A stretch of 64,000 bases of DNA, from contig JAGPUW010000002.1 in the NCBI GenBank assembly GCA_018069465.1, positions 1 through 64,000 of the forward strand, in the 5' to 3' direction. The translations under genes and the position numbers were made by a program. Below, piece after piece: positions 1 to 7,407 of this stretch; positions within the stretch are counted from its first letter, which is position 1; the number at the start of each line of letters is the position of its first letter. A model generated the notes under the pieces. The model had not been told where the DNA came from. It ran no database searches and saw only the letters and a program-made list of their open reading frames with translations. The stretch is from Gammaproteobacteria bacterium (GTDB lineage: Bacteria; Pseudomonadota; Gammaproteobacteria; Pseudomonadales; Porticoccaceae).

Positions 1-239
1 GCAATCGCCCTGACCGAATAGAACCGAGAGCGGTCAAACGACGGCCAAAACCGATGCCGCTATTGATGAAACCCCGCGAAGAAGCGCGGGCAGAAATCAG
101 GAAAAACGGTCATTCGTTAAAGCTTAAGTAAGTGCCATTCAGACCTGACCCCGCTCTTGCGCCGGTATATGCGCAACAGGCGGGGGTGTTTGCACCCTTG
201 CAAGAAGAGGTGGGGTGCAATTTGCGTCTGGATATTTAG
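1..239. other. Gene-poor debris ahead of IS30 remnant
   Basis: No convincing gene. A short plus-strand frame ends at about 126, and a segment reading CATTCAGACCTGACCCC follows it. That kind of sequence is often seen beside REP-associated or other small transposases, but nothing here is enough to name an element. With the IS30 remnant this looks like a mobile-element graveyard at the window edge. Confidence 0.3.
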
Positions 240-395
240 GGTCGGAATGTGATTCGGAAAGGGGCGGACTTTAGAGCAGTCAGCTGGAAGCAGGTAAAAG
301 ATGCTGTTGATAACTTAAATAATCGACCACGAAAAATACGCGGCTATCGAACACCGAATGAGATGTTCAATAATATATTTGTGCCGCTGATTTAA
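240..395 (+). pseudogene. IS30-family transposase, C-terminal remnant
   Basis: An open frame of about 51 codons ends in TAA and reads DNLNNRPRKIRGYRTPNEMF near its end. This is the typical C-terminal signature of IS30-family transposases (N-R-P-R-K, G-Y-x-T-P-x-E). The frame is closed upstream by a stop, so the DDE catalytic core is missing. The bases after the stop (TTGCACTTACTACTTGAATT) resemble the terminal segment of such elements, though no intact inverted repeat pair is visible. This is a decayed insertion-sequence end. Confidence 0.75.
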
Positions 396-475
396 ATAAA
401 TTGCACTTACTACTTGAATTCAGGATTTTTTCGCGGTCATTTGTAACCAGTTCATAGTATTCCTACAGACCCAGT

Positions 476-1072
476 TTACACAAAGAGTCCTTCAAGATGC
501 TCGACCGCCATTTCTGCTGCATTACTTATGATTGTCGGTGGAGCCTTAGCTCTTATCATAACAAATAAACCTAGGGTCGAAGCCGTGAAAAAATCAGCTT
601 CCTTTCTTAGAGAGACAGAGTTTCGTAACTCACCATTACTATATGCATTGTTCAGCGCTTTATAAAATGCCTTAGACAAACGTTCGAAGTATTGCTGTAC
701 AAACCCTGCACCGCTGGGATCGTCCGGCCCAAACTCAACCGCCGTATTGCACAGCAAGCACCCGCGGCCTGACGCTGGTCCGTTTATAGCCGATGCGAAG
801 AACTCTAATAATGAACGAACCTCTTTAACACCTGCATCGAGAGCCTCGAGTGGGCCGAAGTTTCGTTCAATTACCGTCTGGTTGTAACGTTCAAGTGCGG
901 AGTCAAATAGCTTCTGCTTGTTTCCGAATTCGGCATAAAGGCTAAAACGATTTATCCCAAGTCCCTCGACGAGCATTTGAGTCGACGTTCCCGCAAAGCC
1001 GTGGCCACGAAAGATTTCCATGGCTTTGTCTATCAATACATCCCGGTCGTAATTCTTTCTTCGGCCCATCAA
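476..1072 (-). CDS. TetR/AcrR family transcriptional regulator
   Basis: 198 residues, normal for TetR regulators. The N-terminal helix-turn-helix is clear at about residues 10-55 (FRGHGFAGTSTQMLVEGLGI followed by LYAEFGNKQKLFDSAL). The rest is the variable ligand-binding domain. It contains a CLLCNTAVEF segment, common in the branch with a TetR_C YfiR/AcrR-like ligand domain. It is divergent from the DUF1330-type gene at 1157 across an 84-bp gap that holds a strong palindrome. It probably represses both genes until a small hydrophobic or electrophilic ligand binds; the ligand cannot be read from sequence. Confidence 0.88.
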   Translation of the reverse strand: MMGRRKNYDRDVLIDKAMEIFRGHGFAGTSTQMLVEGLGINRFSLYAEFGNKQKLFDSALERYNQTVIERNFGPLEALDAGVKEVRSLLEFFASAINGPASGRGCLLCNTAVEFGPDDPSGAGFVQQYFERLSKAFYKALNNAYSNGELRNSVSLRKEADFFTASTLGLFVMIRAKAPPTIISNAAEMAVEHLEGLFV

Positions 1073-1098
1073 TGTCTCCTACTTGACTGTATCTTCTT

Positions 1099-1138
1099 AA
1101 TATTATATAACTAACTGTACGTTCAGTTATATAATATT
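1099..1138. promoter_or_regulatory. Divergent operator palindrome for the TetR regulator
   Basis: Two perfect 14-bp arms (AATATTATATAACT and its reverse complement) flank AACTGTACGTTC. The inner 16 bases AACTGTACGTTCAGTT are also palindromic with one mismatched pair, as in typical TetR-family operators. The site lies in the gap shared by the two divergent genes, so autorepression plus control of the neighbour is likely. Confidence 0.75.
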
Positions 1139-1156
1139 TTCAAAAGGAGAGAAAAA

Positions 1157-1456
1157 ATGAATGCAAAAACAACCTTGGTAGTTACTGCGACCCCTAATCC
1201 CAACGAAATGGAGTCAGCTCAGAATTACCTACAGGGAGTATTACCATTACTAATGAAGGCAGGTGGCCAGTTAGTGAAACGACTAAAGGTCAGTAAGGTG
1301 ATTCACGGAAACCCCAACGGGATGGTGTTAGTAATGGACTTCGATTCTGATGACGTGATTACAGAATTATTCGAATCCGATGAATACGCTGCGCTCATAC
1401 CAATGCGTGACCAAGGATTTACAGAAATGAACATTCTATTGACGAATGAAATGTGA
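1157..1456 (+). CDS. DUF1330-like small ferredoxin-fold protein
   Basis: 99 residues, cytosolic, no signal or membrane segment. The pattern fits the DUF1330/dimeric alpha-beta barrel group: an N-terminal beta strand (TTLVVTATPNP), a helix, the strand NGMVLVMDFDS, then a segment reading FESDEYAALIPMRDQGF that resembles the Y-x-x-L-x-x-x-R motif of that family. AAAGGAGAG upstream is a strong ribosome binding site and supports the ATG at 1157. It is divergent from the TetR regulator and probably controlled by it. Function unknown. Such proteins are often small oxidoreductase-like or monooxygenase-like partners. Confidence 0.72.
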   Translation: MNAKTTLVVTATPNPNEMESAQNYLQGVLPLLMKAGGQLVKRLKVSKVIHGNPNGMVLVMDFDSDDVITELFESDEYAALIPMRDQGFTEMNILLTNEM

Positions 1457-1988
1457 GCTTGTTTAGCCCTAAAATCGCCTATATTTTAAGGGAGCATTGA
1501 AAAAACAATAGCTTTTATGTCAAAGAGGACTGATTTATTTGAGAAGCAGCCAAAAATCGCTCTTCAAATAAATCTATCCCTTTTAGCTCCATGGTTCTCG
1601 CACACATAACAGTTAACTATTCACCTGCGGCCTGCCATATAAAAGTTAATAAAAATCAACCCGTTAGCGAATTTGTCGGCCGAAATGGGCTGGTAAATAT
1701 TACTGCGTTCCTGATTAGGCAGAATAATGCTTCTCGTTTACCCAATACACGCTATGCCAGGTAATTATGGCTGGCTAATGTGACGCGCAGTTTGTCTAGT
1801 TTTATAAATATAATAGAGGGCCAAGTATTGCTGATAGAGCCGATCTGCTGGTGCAAAACTTTTGCTTTAGTGCGAAGGATACAGTGAATCTGCGAAAGAA
1901 TGATGAAGGGGTGAGTCAGTGCCTGGCTTGATAGTCTCAACCAGCCACTTCCTTTTAAGGGGGGTGACTAGTTGAGTCCGGGGTGATA
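1457..1988. other. Intergenic stretch with a long imperfect hairpin
   Basis: No supported gene; the 62-codon minus ORF at 1752 has no recognisable features. The notable structure is at 1532-1574, where GATTTATTTGA pairs with TCAAATAAATC around a mostly paired core. It is a candidate terminator for the DUF1330-type gene, though it lacks a clean T tract. Confidence 0.4.
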
Positions 1989-3044
1989 TTACCGCGCAGC
2001 AGGAATAGTCTTACCAACGGGTTCGCCGTCAATAATCTGATCACAATATTCCGACAAGCCGTAGCCGACTTTGTCTTTATAGCGGAACTCGGTCATTGCT
2101 TCGGTGATACGGGTGTGCAGCCATTCGCCATTGTCTAATTGGCGGCGGTTGCGCACGGGCACCAGGGTGATGACTTTGCCGGTGATCTCGTATTCGCCTT
2201 TTTCGGTTTTCGCCCAGATGCGCATGCTGGTCTGGTTGAAATCTTCGTCCCACTCGGAGTCAACGGTGCAGTCGGTGATGAGTTCGTATTCGCCCTTGTT
2301 TAAAATCATGCCGCCGCAGTCGAGTTCGCCATCGGCAGTGCCGGTGGTCATCACCATCGCACCAAAGTTTTCGTCGAAGCTGATGGGCAACCAGCGGTAC
2401 CAGTAAATGTTCTGCCAGTAGCGCGGGCCCCAGGAGTGATCGCGTAAACCGTAGCCGGAAATAGTCCAGGTGTTGTCGCCGACGGTGATGGTGCCTTCGG
2501 CTTTAACGTGCTGCTCAAAGTGGGCGCGGGCGAGGGCGTGTTCCATATCCAGTTCTATGGGCGTGCCGTCGGCTTTCAGGTGCTCGCCGCCGTACATGGG
2601 TGAAACGCCGGTGTAGTCGAGTTCGACGGAGCAGGGCAGTTTGGGGTTTTCTTTAAAGGCTTTACTGGGGTTTAACAGTGCCTGGGGGTCGGCCATCACC
2701 AGTATGTCGCCGTCATAGCTGACGTGGAGTTTTTTGTAGGGCTCGATAATATCAAAGCGTGCACCGCCTGCCTCGAAGGCATCATTGGTGCTGATTTGGG
2801 CTTTCTTAAACATAAAGCCCGCCGTGCCATCGGGGAAGTAGAGGCAGATTGATACTTCTGCGTAGCCTTCGTTGACGCGATTGCCGATGCGAAACCAGCC
2901 GCCGACCTTTTGTTCGCCGTCGTAAATATTGTAATAGGCGCTCTCGTTAAAATTAATCAGGTCTTCCGGTGGGTGGGTGTACTCGTCTTGCGGTTCCATC
3001 CGCACGTTGTCGCCGGGCTTGGTGATAAAGGCATGTTTGACCAT
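1989..3044 (-). CDS. DUF7064/DUF7065-type lipocalin-like protein
   Basis: 351 residues, no signal peptide. Sequence features match the DUF7065/DUF7064 pair: an N-terminal half with ESAYYNIYDGEQKVGGWFRI, and a C-terminal half with the conserved GYGLRDHSWGPR block and tryptophan-rich strands (YWQNIYWYRWLPI). These proteins are related by fold prediction to the double-lipocalin AttH/CrtC hydratase group, and they recur beside steroid or terpenoid catabolic genes in proteobacteria and actinobacteria. The downstream minus-strand neighbours (BVMO, SDR, amidohydrolase) agree with that. TATAAGGACAAAGAAA precedes the ATG, giving a good ribosome binding site. A specific reaction cannot be assigned. Confidence 0.7.
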   Translation of the reverse strand: MVKHAFITKPGDNVRMEPQDEYTHPPEDLINFNESAYYNIYDGEQKVGGWFRIGNRVNEGYAEVSICLYFPDGTAGFMFKKAQISTNDAFEAGGARFDIIEPYKKLHVSYDGDILVMADPQALLNPSKAFKENPKLPCSVELDYTGVSPMYGGEHLKADGTPIELDMEHALARAHFEQHVKAEGTITVGDNTWTISGYGLRDHSWGPRYWQNIYWYRWLPISFDENFGAMVMTTGTADGELDCGGMILNKGEYELITDCTVDSEWDEDFNQTSMRIWAKTEKGEYEITGKVITLVPVRNRRQLDNGEWLHTRITEAMTEFRYKDKVGYGLSEYCDQIIDGEPVGKTIPAAR

Positions 3045-3171
3045 TTTCTTTGTCCTTATATTTAGTGACTTTTAATGAGTAATTTGTAATGGGTAATTGG
3101 TTCGACTGAGTATGCTGGATGAAGTGTCACCGGGCAAATTATGCTTATCTAGCGGTGACTCGATTGATGGG

Positions 3172-4635
3172 TCAATTTGTTGGCGCAGTGAACACCATGG
3201 TGCCGTCGTCGACCTTGCCAAATTTTAAATTTTTAATATCGAGCAGGTAGTTTTGCGGCGCCATCCACGGGTCTTTATCCCCTTGTTTGGGCAGCTTGCC
3301 TTTCGCCCTTTGTACATAGCCGGAAGAGAGATTGAACCAGGCACTTTCGCCCATGCTCGGGTCATTCAGTCGAGGCGTGCACTGGCGCGTGGCCGTTGCA
3401 TCCATATGCTTGAGCAGGCGGCAAACGTAGGCACAGGTGAGGTCGCTACGCAGTGTCCATGAGGCGTTGGTGTAACCAAAAGACACCGCCATATTGGGTA
3501 TGTCGCTGTACATCATGCCCTTGTACATATAGGTTTTTGCCGGTTCAACAGCCACGCCGTCAACACTCAGGGCGATGCCGTTGAACACTTCCAGCGCCAG
3601 CCCGGTAGCCGTAACTACCATGTCGGCCTCTAGCTGGCGACCCGATTTCAGGGTGATGCCTGTCGCAGTAAAGGTGTCGATATGGTCGGTGACAATGTCG
3701 GCGCTGTTGTTTTTTAGCGCGTCAAAAAAATCATCGTCGGGCACCAGACACAGGCGCTGATCCCAGGGGCCGTAGCCGGGAGTGAAGTGAGTGTCGACGT
3801 CGTAGTCTTTACCCATGCGCTTTTTAATCTGATTAATCAGGTACTTCTTCATGCGCTCCGGGCTTTTTTTGGAGCGGTCGAACATAAACATGGTGAGTAG
3901 CACGTTGCGCCAACGCACGATGTCGTAAGCCAGCTTGGCGGGCAGGACTTTGCGTAGCCGGTTGGCGAAGGCATCGATTGCCGGGCGCGACAGCATATAA
4001 GTAGGCGAGCGCTGTAGCATGGTGACGTGGGCGGCGGTTTTGGCCATCTCCGGTACTAGCGTGACGGCGGTGGCACCACTGCCGATCACCACCACCTTTT
4101 TATCTTTGTAATCGATATTGTTGGTCCACTTTTGTGGATGCACGACCTGGCCTTTAAAGTCATCGAGGCCGGGGAAATCCGGTGTGTAACCCGCAGCGTA
4201 TTGATAGTAGCCACCACAAAGGAAAAGAAAGTTGCAGGTGTATTCGGCGATCTCCAGCCCGTCTCTGCGCGCCACTTGCAGCGTCCACTGGCTGTCTTTG
4301 CTCGACCAGGCGGCACTTTTCACTTGATGCTGAAAGTGGATGTTTTTGGTGATCTGGTTTTCGTTTGCCGTTTCGTGCAGGTAGGCGAGAATATCCGGCC
4401 CATCGGCAATGGCTTTTTGTGCAGTCCAAGGCTTAAACGCATAGCCCAGGGTGTACATGTCGGAGTCGGAGCGAATACCGGGGTAGCGGAATAAATCCCA
4501 GGTGCCGCCAAGGTTTTCGCGGCCCTCCAGTATGGCGTAGCTTTTGCTCGGGCAATCGCGCTGTAAATGGTAGGCCGCGCCGATACCGGAAAGTCCGGCG
4601 CCGATAATTAATACGTCGAAGTGTTCTCTTAACAT
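3172..4635 (-). CDS. Flavin-containing monooxygenase, EthA-like Baeyer-Villiger type
   Basis: About 487 residues, close to EthA (489). The FAD Rossmann motif is at the N-terminus (DVLIIGAGLSGIGAAYHLQ), followed by the family signature GGTWDLFRYPGIRSDSDMYT. A second dinucleotide motif (VVVIGSGATAVTLVPEM) binds NADPH. FKGQVVHPQKW just before it is a variant of the Baeyer-Villiger fingerprint FxGxxxHxxxWP. The expected reaction is NADPH- and O2-dependent oxygen insertion into ketones. The ORF track begins at a TTG four codons upstream (4647); I prefer the ATG at 4635. Neighbours suggest a role in ketone or steroid-like substrate breakdown. Confidence 0.87.
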   Translation of the reverse strand: MLREHFDVLIIGAGLSGIGAAYHLQRDCPSKSYAILEGRENLGGTWDLFRYPGIRSDSDMYTLGYAFKPWTAQKAIADGPDILAYLHETANENQITKNIHFQHQVKSAAWSSKDSQWTLQVARRDGLEIAEYTCNFLFLCGGYYQYAAGYTPDFPGLDDFKGQVVHPQKWTNNIDYKDKKVVVIGSGATAVTLVPEMAKTAAHVTMLQRSPTYMLSRPAIDAFANRLRKVLPAKLAYDIVRWRNVLLTMFMFDRSKKSPERMKKYLINQIKKRMGKDYDVDTHFTPGYGPWDQRLCLVPDDDFFDALKNNSADIVTDHIDTFTATGITLKSGRQLEADMVVTATGLALEVFNGIALSVDGVAVEPAKTYMYKGMMYSDIPNMAVSFGYTNASWTLRSDLTCAYVCRLLKHMDATATRQCTPRLNDPSMGESAWFNLSSGYVQRAKGKLPKQGDKDPWMAPQNYLLDIKNLKFGKVDDGTMVFTAPTN

Positions 4636-4659
4636 AGTGTTGCTCAATTATTTTTATAG

Positions 4660-4674
4660 GCTGTAAGTTACAGC
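4660..4674. promoter_or_regulatory. Perfect palindrome upstream of the BVMO gene
   Basis: GCTGTAAGTTACAGC is a perfect 7-bp inverted repeat around one base, about 25 bp upstream of the monooxygenase start. The size and position fit a repressor operator, but no cognate regulator is adjacent. Confidence 0.4.
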
Positions 4675-4721
4675 GTTAGATTATTGCCGCCAATATAGCA
4701 GAGCCAAGATTTTGGCCAAAA

Positions 4722-4754
4722 AAAAGGAGTGACCACCGGGGTCACTCCTTTTTA
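4722..4754. terminator. Bidirectional rho-independent terminator
   Basis: A perfect 14-bp stem AAAAAGGAGTGACC / GGTCACTCCTTTTT with a short loop lies just after the SDR stop codon (minus strand). The A and T runs on the two sides let it work in either direction, and it separates the SDR gene from the BVMO gene. Confidence 0.88.
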
Positions 4755-4779
4755 CTCGAGCTACAGCTTCAGTTGCTCA

Positions 4780-5691
4780 TTAGCTTGCCGCGTTCAGTTT
4801 TTTAAACACGGCGCGAATCACATCGTCAGCGCCGGGGTAGGGCTGTGCGCCCGTCATATCGCTGATCTCGCCCCAGTGCGCGCCAATGTCCTCGGCGCTG
4901 GGCACTTCGTCGCCCTTGAAAATATAGCCGGGCGCTTCAGTAATTTGCACCTTGCTGTAATAGCCCATGCCCGCTTCGATAATTTCTCCGGCCAGGGTCG
5001 AGCCCTCAGAGCACAGCCAGCCTACCAGTGCGGTGACATATTCCGGCTTCATTTTTGGTGCCAGTTTGGGTGACATCACTTCTTCTGTCATACGGGTTAG
5101 GGCCATCGGCGCGACGCAGTTAACCAGTATATTTTTCGAGGTGCCTTCCTGTTTTAAGGCGTTCATAAAGCCCACCAGGGCGATTTTGGCGCTGGAGTAA
5201 TTGGTGTGGCCGTGGGTGCCATACAGGCCGGCTGCTGAGGTGGTGTGCACGATGCGCCCGTAGCGCTGTTCGAGCATGATGGGCCACGCCGCTTTGGTGC
5301 AATACACGGCGCCCATTAAATGCACGTCCATCAGCGCGGTAAAATCTTTCAGGTCCATTTTGCGAAAACTTTTATCACGCACGTTGCCGGCATTGTTGAT
5401 CAGTATGTCGATGCCACCGAAATTATCGACGGCGGTTTTAATAATATTGGCACCGCCTTCCTCGGTGGCGACGCTGTCGTAATTAGCGACGGCGATGCCG
5501 CCAGCGTCGGTGATTTCTTTTACGACCTCGTCAGCCGCTTTTGATGAGCCACCGGTACCGGCGACTGAGCCACCGAGATCGTTGACCACAACTTTCGCGC
5601 CGTGGGCGGCAAAATATTTTGCGTGGCTGCGGCCCAGGCCTGCGCCTGCTCCGGTTACCACGGCGACTCTTCCGTCGAATGTAATGCTCAT
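4780..5691 (-). CDS. SDR-family dehydrogenase, HSD17B4/3-hydroxyacyl-CoA type
   Basis: 303 residues. Classical short-chain dehydrogenase: the NAD(P) motif TGAGAGLGRSHA near residue 14, the structural NNAG (LINNAGNVRD), catalytic Ser-Tyr-Lys in TTSAAGLYGTHGHTNYSSAK. The N-terminal stretch KVVVNDLGGSVAGTGGSSKAAD is characteristic of the dehydrogenase unit of multifunctional enzyme type 2 (HSD17B4), which oxidises 3-hydroxyacyl-CoA thioesters, including steroid side chains. It stands alone here, without hydratase or SCP2 domains. AGGAGAAACAATT precedes the ATG. A role in beta-oxidation of bulky acyl-CoAs is inferred from family and neighbours. Confidence 0.88.
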   Translation of the reverse strand: MSITFDGRVAVVTGAGAGLGRSHAKYFAAHGAKVVVNDLGGSVAGTGGSSKAADEVVKEITDAGGIAVANYDSVATEEGGANIIKTAVDNFGGIDILINNAGNVRDKSFRKMDLKDFTALMDVHLMGAVYCTKAAWPIMLEQRYGRIVHTTSAAGLYGTHGHTNYSSAKIALVGFMNALKQEGTSKNILVNCVAPMALTRMTEEVMSPKLAPKMKPEYVTALVGWLCSEGSTLAGEIIEAGMGYYSKVQITEAPGYIFKGDEVPSAEDIGAHWGEISDMTGAQPYPGADDVIRAVFKKLNAAS

Positions 5692-5853
5692 AATTGTTTC
5701 TCCTGTTTTATAAAAGTGATGAATTTAAAGGGGGTAACCTTTTGATTTATTCTAAGTAGGATTTTTTGTAAACAGACTGCTCTGTAAATAGGCAGCGCTA
5801 TGAATTTTGCATTTGTGGCTGCTGTGCAGGCCCAGGGCAGTGGTGCCCAACAT

Positions 5854-5883
5854 AAAAAGGAGAGCCACTAGGCTCCCCTTTTT
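5854..5883. terminator. Rho-independent terminator after the amidohydrolase gene
   Basis: The stem AAAAAGGAGAGCC / GGCTCCCCTTTTT (one mismatch, ACTA loop) lies 28 bp beyond the amidohydrolase stop on the minus strand. It has flanking A/T runs like the terminator at 4722. Confidence 0.82.
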
Positions 5884-5910
5884 AAAGGTTTTCGGACAAC
5901 AGCGGGCGTA

Positions 5911-6960
5911 CTACAATTTGTAAACGCGGGTCGCGGTGCCAGAAAACATGGCGTTCTTTTCGTCCTCGGAAAAATCTTTAACGATTTTCTTCATGGCATT
6001 CCAGTACACCTGGTAGGACAGCTCCAGTTTGTCGACCGGGAAATTACTTTCGAACATGCAGCGCTCGGGCGTGAAGCACTCAATAACATGCAGGTAATAC
6101 TTAGCCTGAGCGGCGACCACTTCGTCAGAGGTCGGCGGTGTGCTGCGGCCCGCCCAGTCCATGCCGTTGTCGGGCATGGAGAAGCCGCCGAGCTTGGCGA
6201 TGGTGTTGGGGCAGGCGGCGATTTCGGCGATGCCTTTTTTCCAGTCTTGAAAAACTTCATCGCGTTTGTCGGCGTAAATGCCGGTGCCAACAGGTGTGCC
6301 GATGTGGTCGAGCACCATGGTGGTTTCGGGCACTGTGCGCGCCAGTTCGGCAAATTCGGGGTTCTGGTAGTGGTAGTGCCAGGACTCGTAGCTGTGGCCC
6401 ATTTTGCCGAGTATCTGCATGCCTTTAATAAAGTCGGGGTCTTTGTGAATGTCTTTGGGGCTGGCGGCTTCGAGTCGCAGGCCTTCATTGGGGCGGGCAT
6501 TAGCCAGTGCCTGGCGGATGCCGCGGAAGCGACCTTTGCTGGTTTCGCGGTGGCGGTGCACCAGATCTTCAACGCCGTCGCCCTGACGCAGATCGAAAGC
6601 AGTGACCAGTGCAGCGATTTCTGTCTGACCTGTAGTGTCGGCAGCCGTGCGGTCGGCGAGCCCGGTGACGTACTCGACTTCGCCTAGTGAACGCAGGTGC
6701 TCGGGGCCATCGGTGTAGTAGTTAGAGTGGCACTCCATAAATACCGACTTCACCAAATTGTGGCCAGAGCCGGTATCCGCCCAGAAATCATCGAGGGAAT
6801 AGGGAATTAAACCCGCCGATGACCAGAGGTGGTGATGGGTATCGATAATCGCGCGCTCGGGGTCAAAAATATCTTCTTTAACCTGCTCTAACCACTCGGG
6901 CTGTAGCTCTAGTGAATGGGCGATTTGTAGACCTTCATATTTGCTGTCAGACATGTTCAT
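5911..6960 (-). CDS. Amidohydrolase family 2 (TIM-barrel metal hydrolase)
   Basis: About 349 residues. The N-terminal IIDTHHHLWSSAG carries the metal-binding H-x-H of amidohydrolase_2 enzymes. Later HYHYQNPEF, VLDHIGTP and FESNFPVDK match the barrel histidine and terminal aspartate positions of this family, which includes lactonases and decarboxylase-like hydrolases. The ORF track starts at a GTG 17 codons upstream (7011). I chose ATG 6960 because AATAGGACCC gives a ribosome binding site and the family begins close to it. Hydrolysis of a lactone made by the nearby Baeyer-Villiger enzyme would fit the context, but this is inference. Confidence 0.83.
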   Translation of the reverse strand: MNMSDSKYEGLQIAHSLELQPEWLEQVKEDIFDPERAIIDTHHHLWSSAGLIPYSLDDFWADTGSGHNLVKSVFMECHSNYYTDGPEHLRSLGEVEYVTGLADRTAADTTGQTEIAALVTAFDLRQGDGVEDLVHRHRETSKGRFRGIRQALANARPNEGLRLEAASPKDIHKDPDFIKGMQILGKMGHSYESWHYHYQNPEFAELARTVPETTMVLDHIGTPVGTGIYADKRDEVFQDWKKGIAEIAACPNTIAKLGGFSMPDNGMDWAGRSTPPTSDEVVAAQAKYYLHVIECFTPERCMFESNFPVDKLELSYQVYWNAMKKIVKDFSEDEKNAMFSGTATRVYKL

Positions 6961-7392
6961 GGGTCCTATTATTAGTATTTCTGCTTTTTGAATTGGGGGA
7001 GTTGAACTCACCTGTTATCACTATCCATAGATTCGCAGTGTTAGCACTAAATGTAAACCGTTGGCTGAGATTGAAGTGGTTTTAAGCCGCGGGTAGGCGG
7101 TGACATTATTTGCGTGTTGAACTTGGATGAATGTTTTTACGGTTCACTGCAGGCGCTTCTGGTCGTACAAACTGGGCTTTGATAGCGCGCAAGGTATTGA
7201 TTATTGGCGCAATAAGCTCTAATATCTTGGGCAAATTAAACATCCACATCCCCTGCTTTTTACCCGTTTTGGGCGTATAAAAATTCTATAGATTATCGCT
7301 CGGGGCTACTCTGAAAAAAGTGCTTCGCTAAAATAAGGTAAGTACTTCGCCATCAAGCTTTGTCTTGATGGCGGTGAGTTAGTGGGGACAAT
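6961..7392. other. Intergenic region with a perfect 10-bp hairpin
   Basis: No gene seen. CGCCATCAAG and CTTGATGGCG form a perfect inverted repeat at 7348-7373 around CTTTGT, just before the DUF1302 gene. No T tract follows, so a regulator site or 5' leader structure is more likely than a terminator. The region should contain the promoters of both divergent units. Confidence 0.45.
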
Positions 7393-7407
7393 TTGAGATT
7401 TATTAGC

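Noticed and set aside
1-126. C-terminus of a REP-associated or other small transposase on the plus strand
   Set aside because: Only about 35 codons without a recognisable motif; not enough to support a call.
1752-1940. 62-codon minus ORF as a gene
   Set aside because: No ribosome binding site, no recognisable motif, and unusual composition; likely chance.
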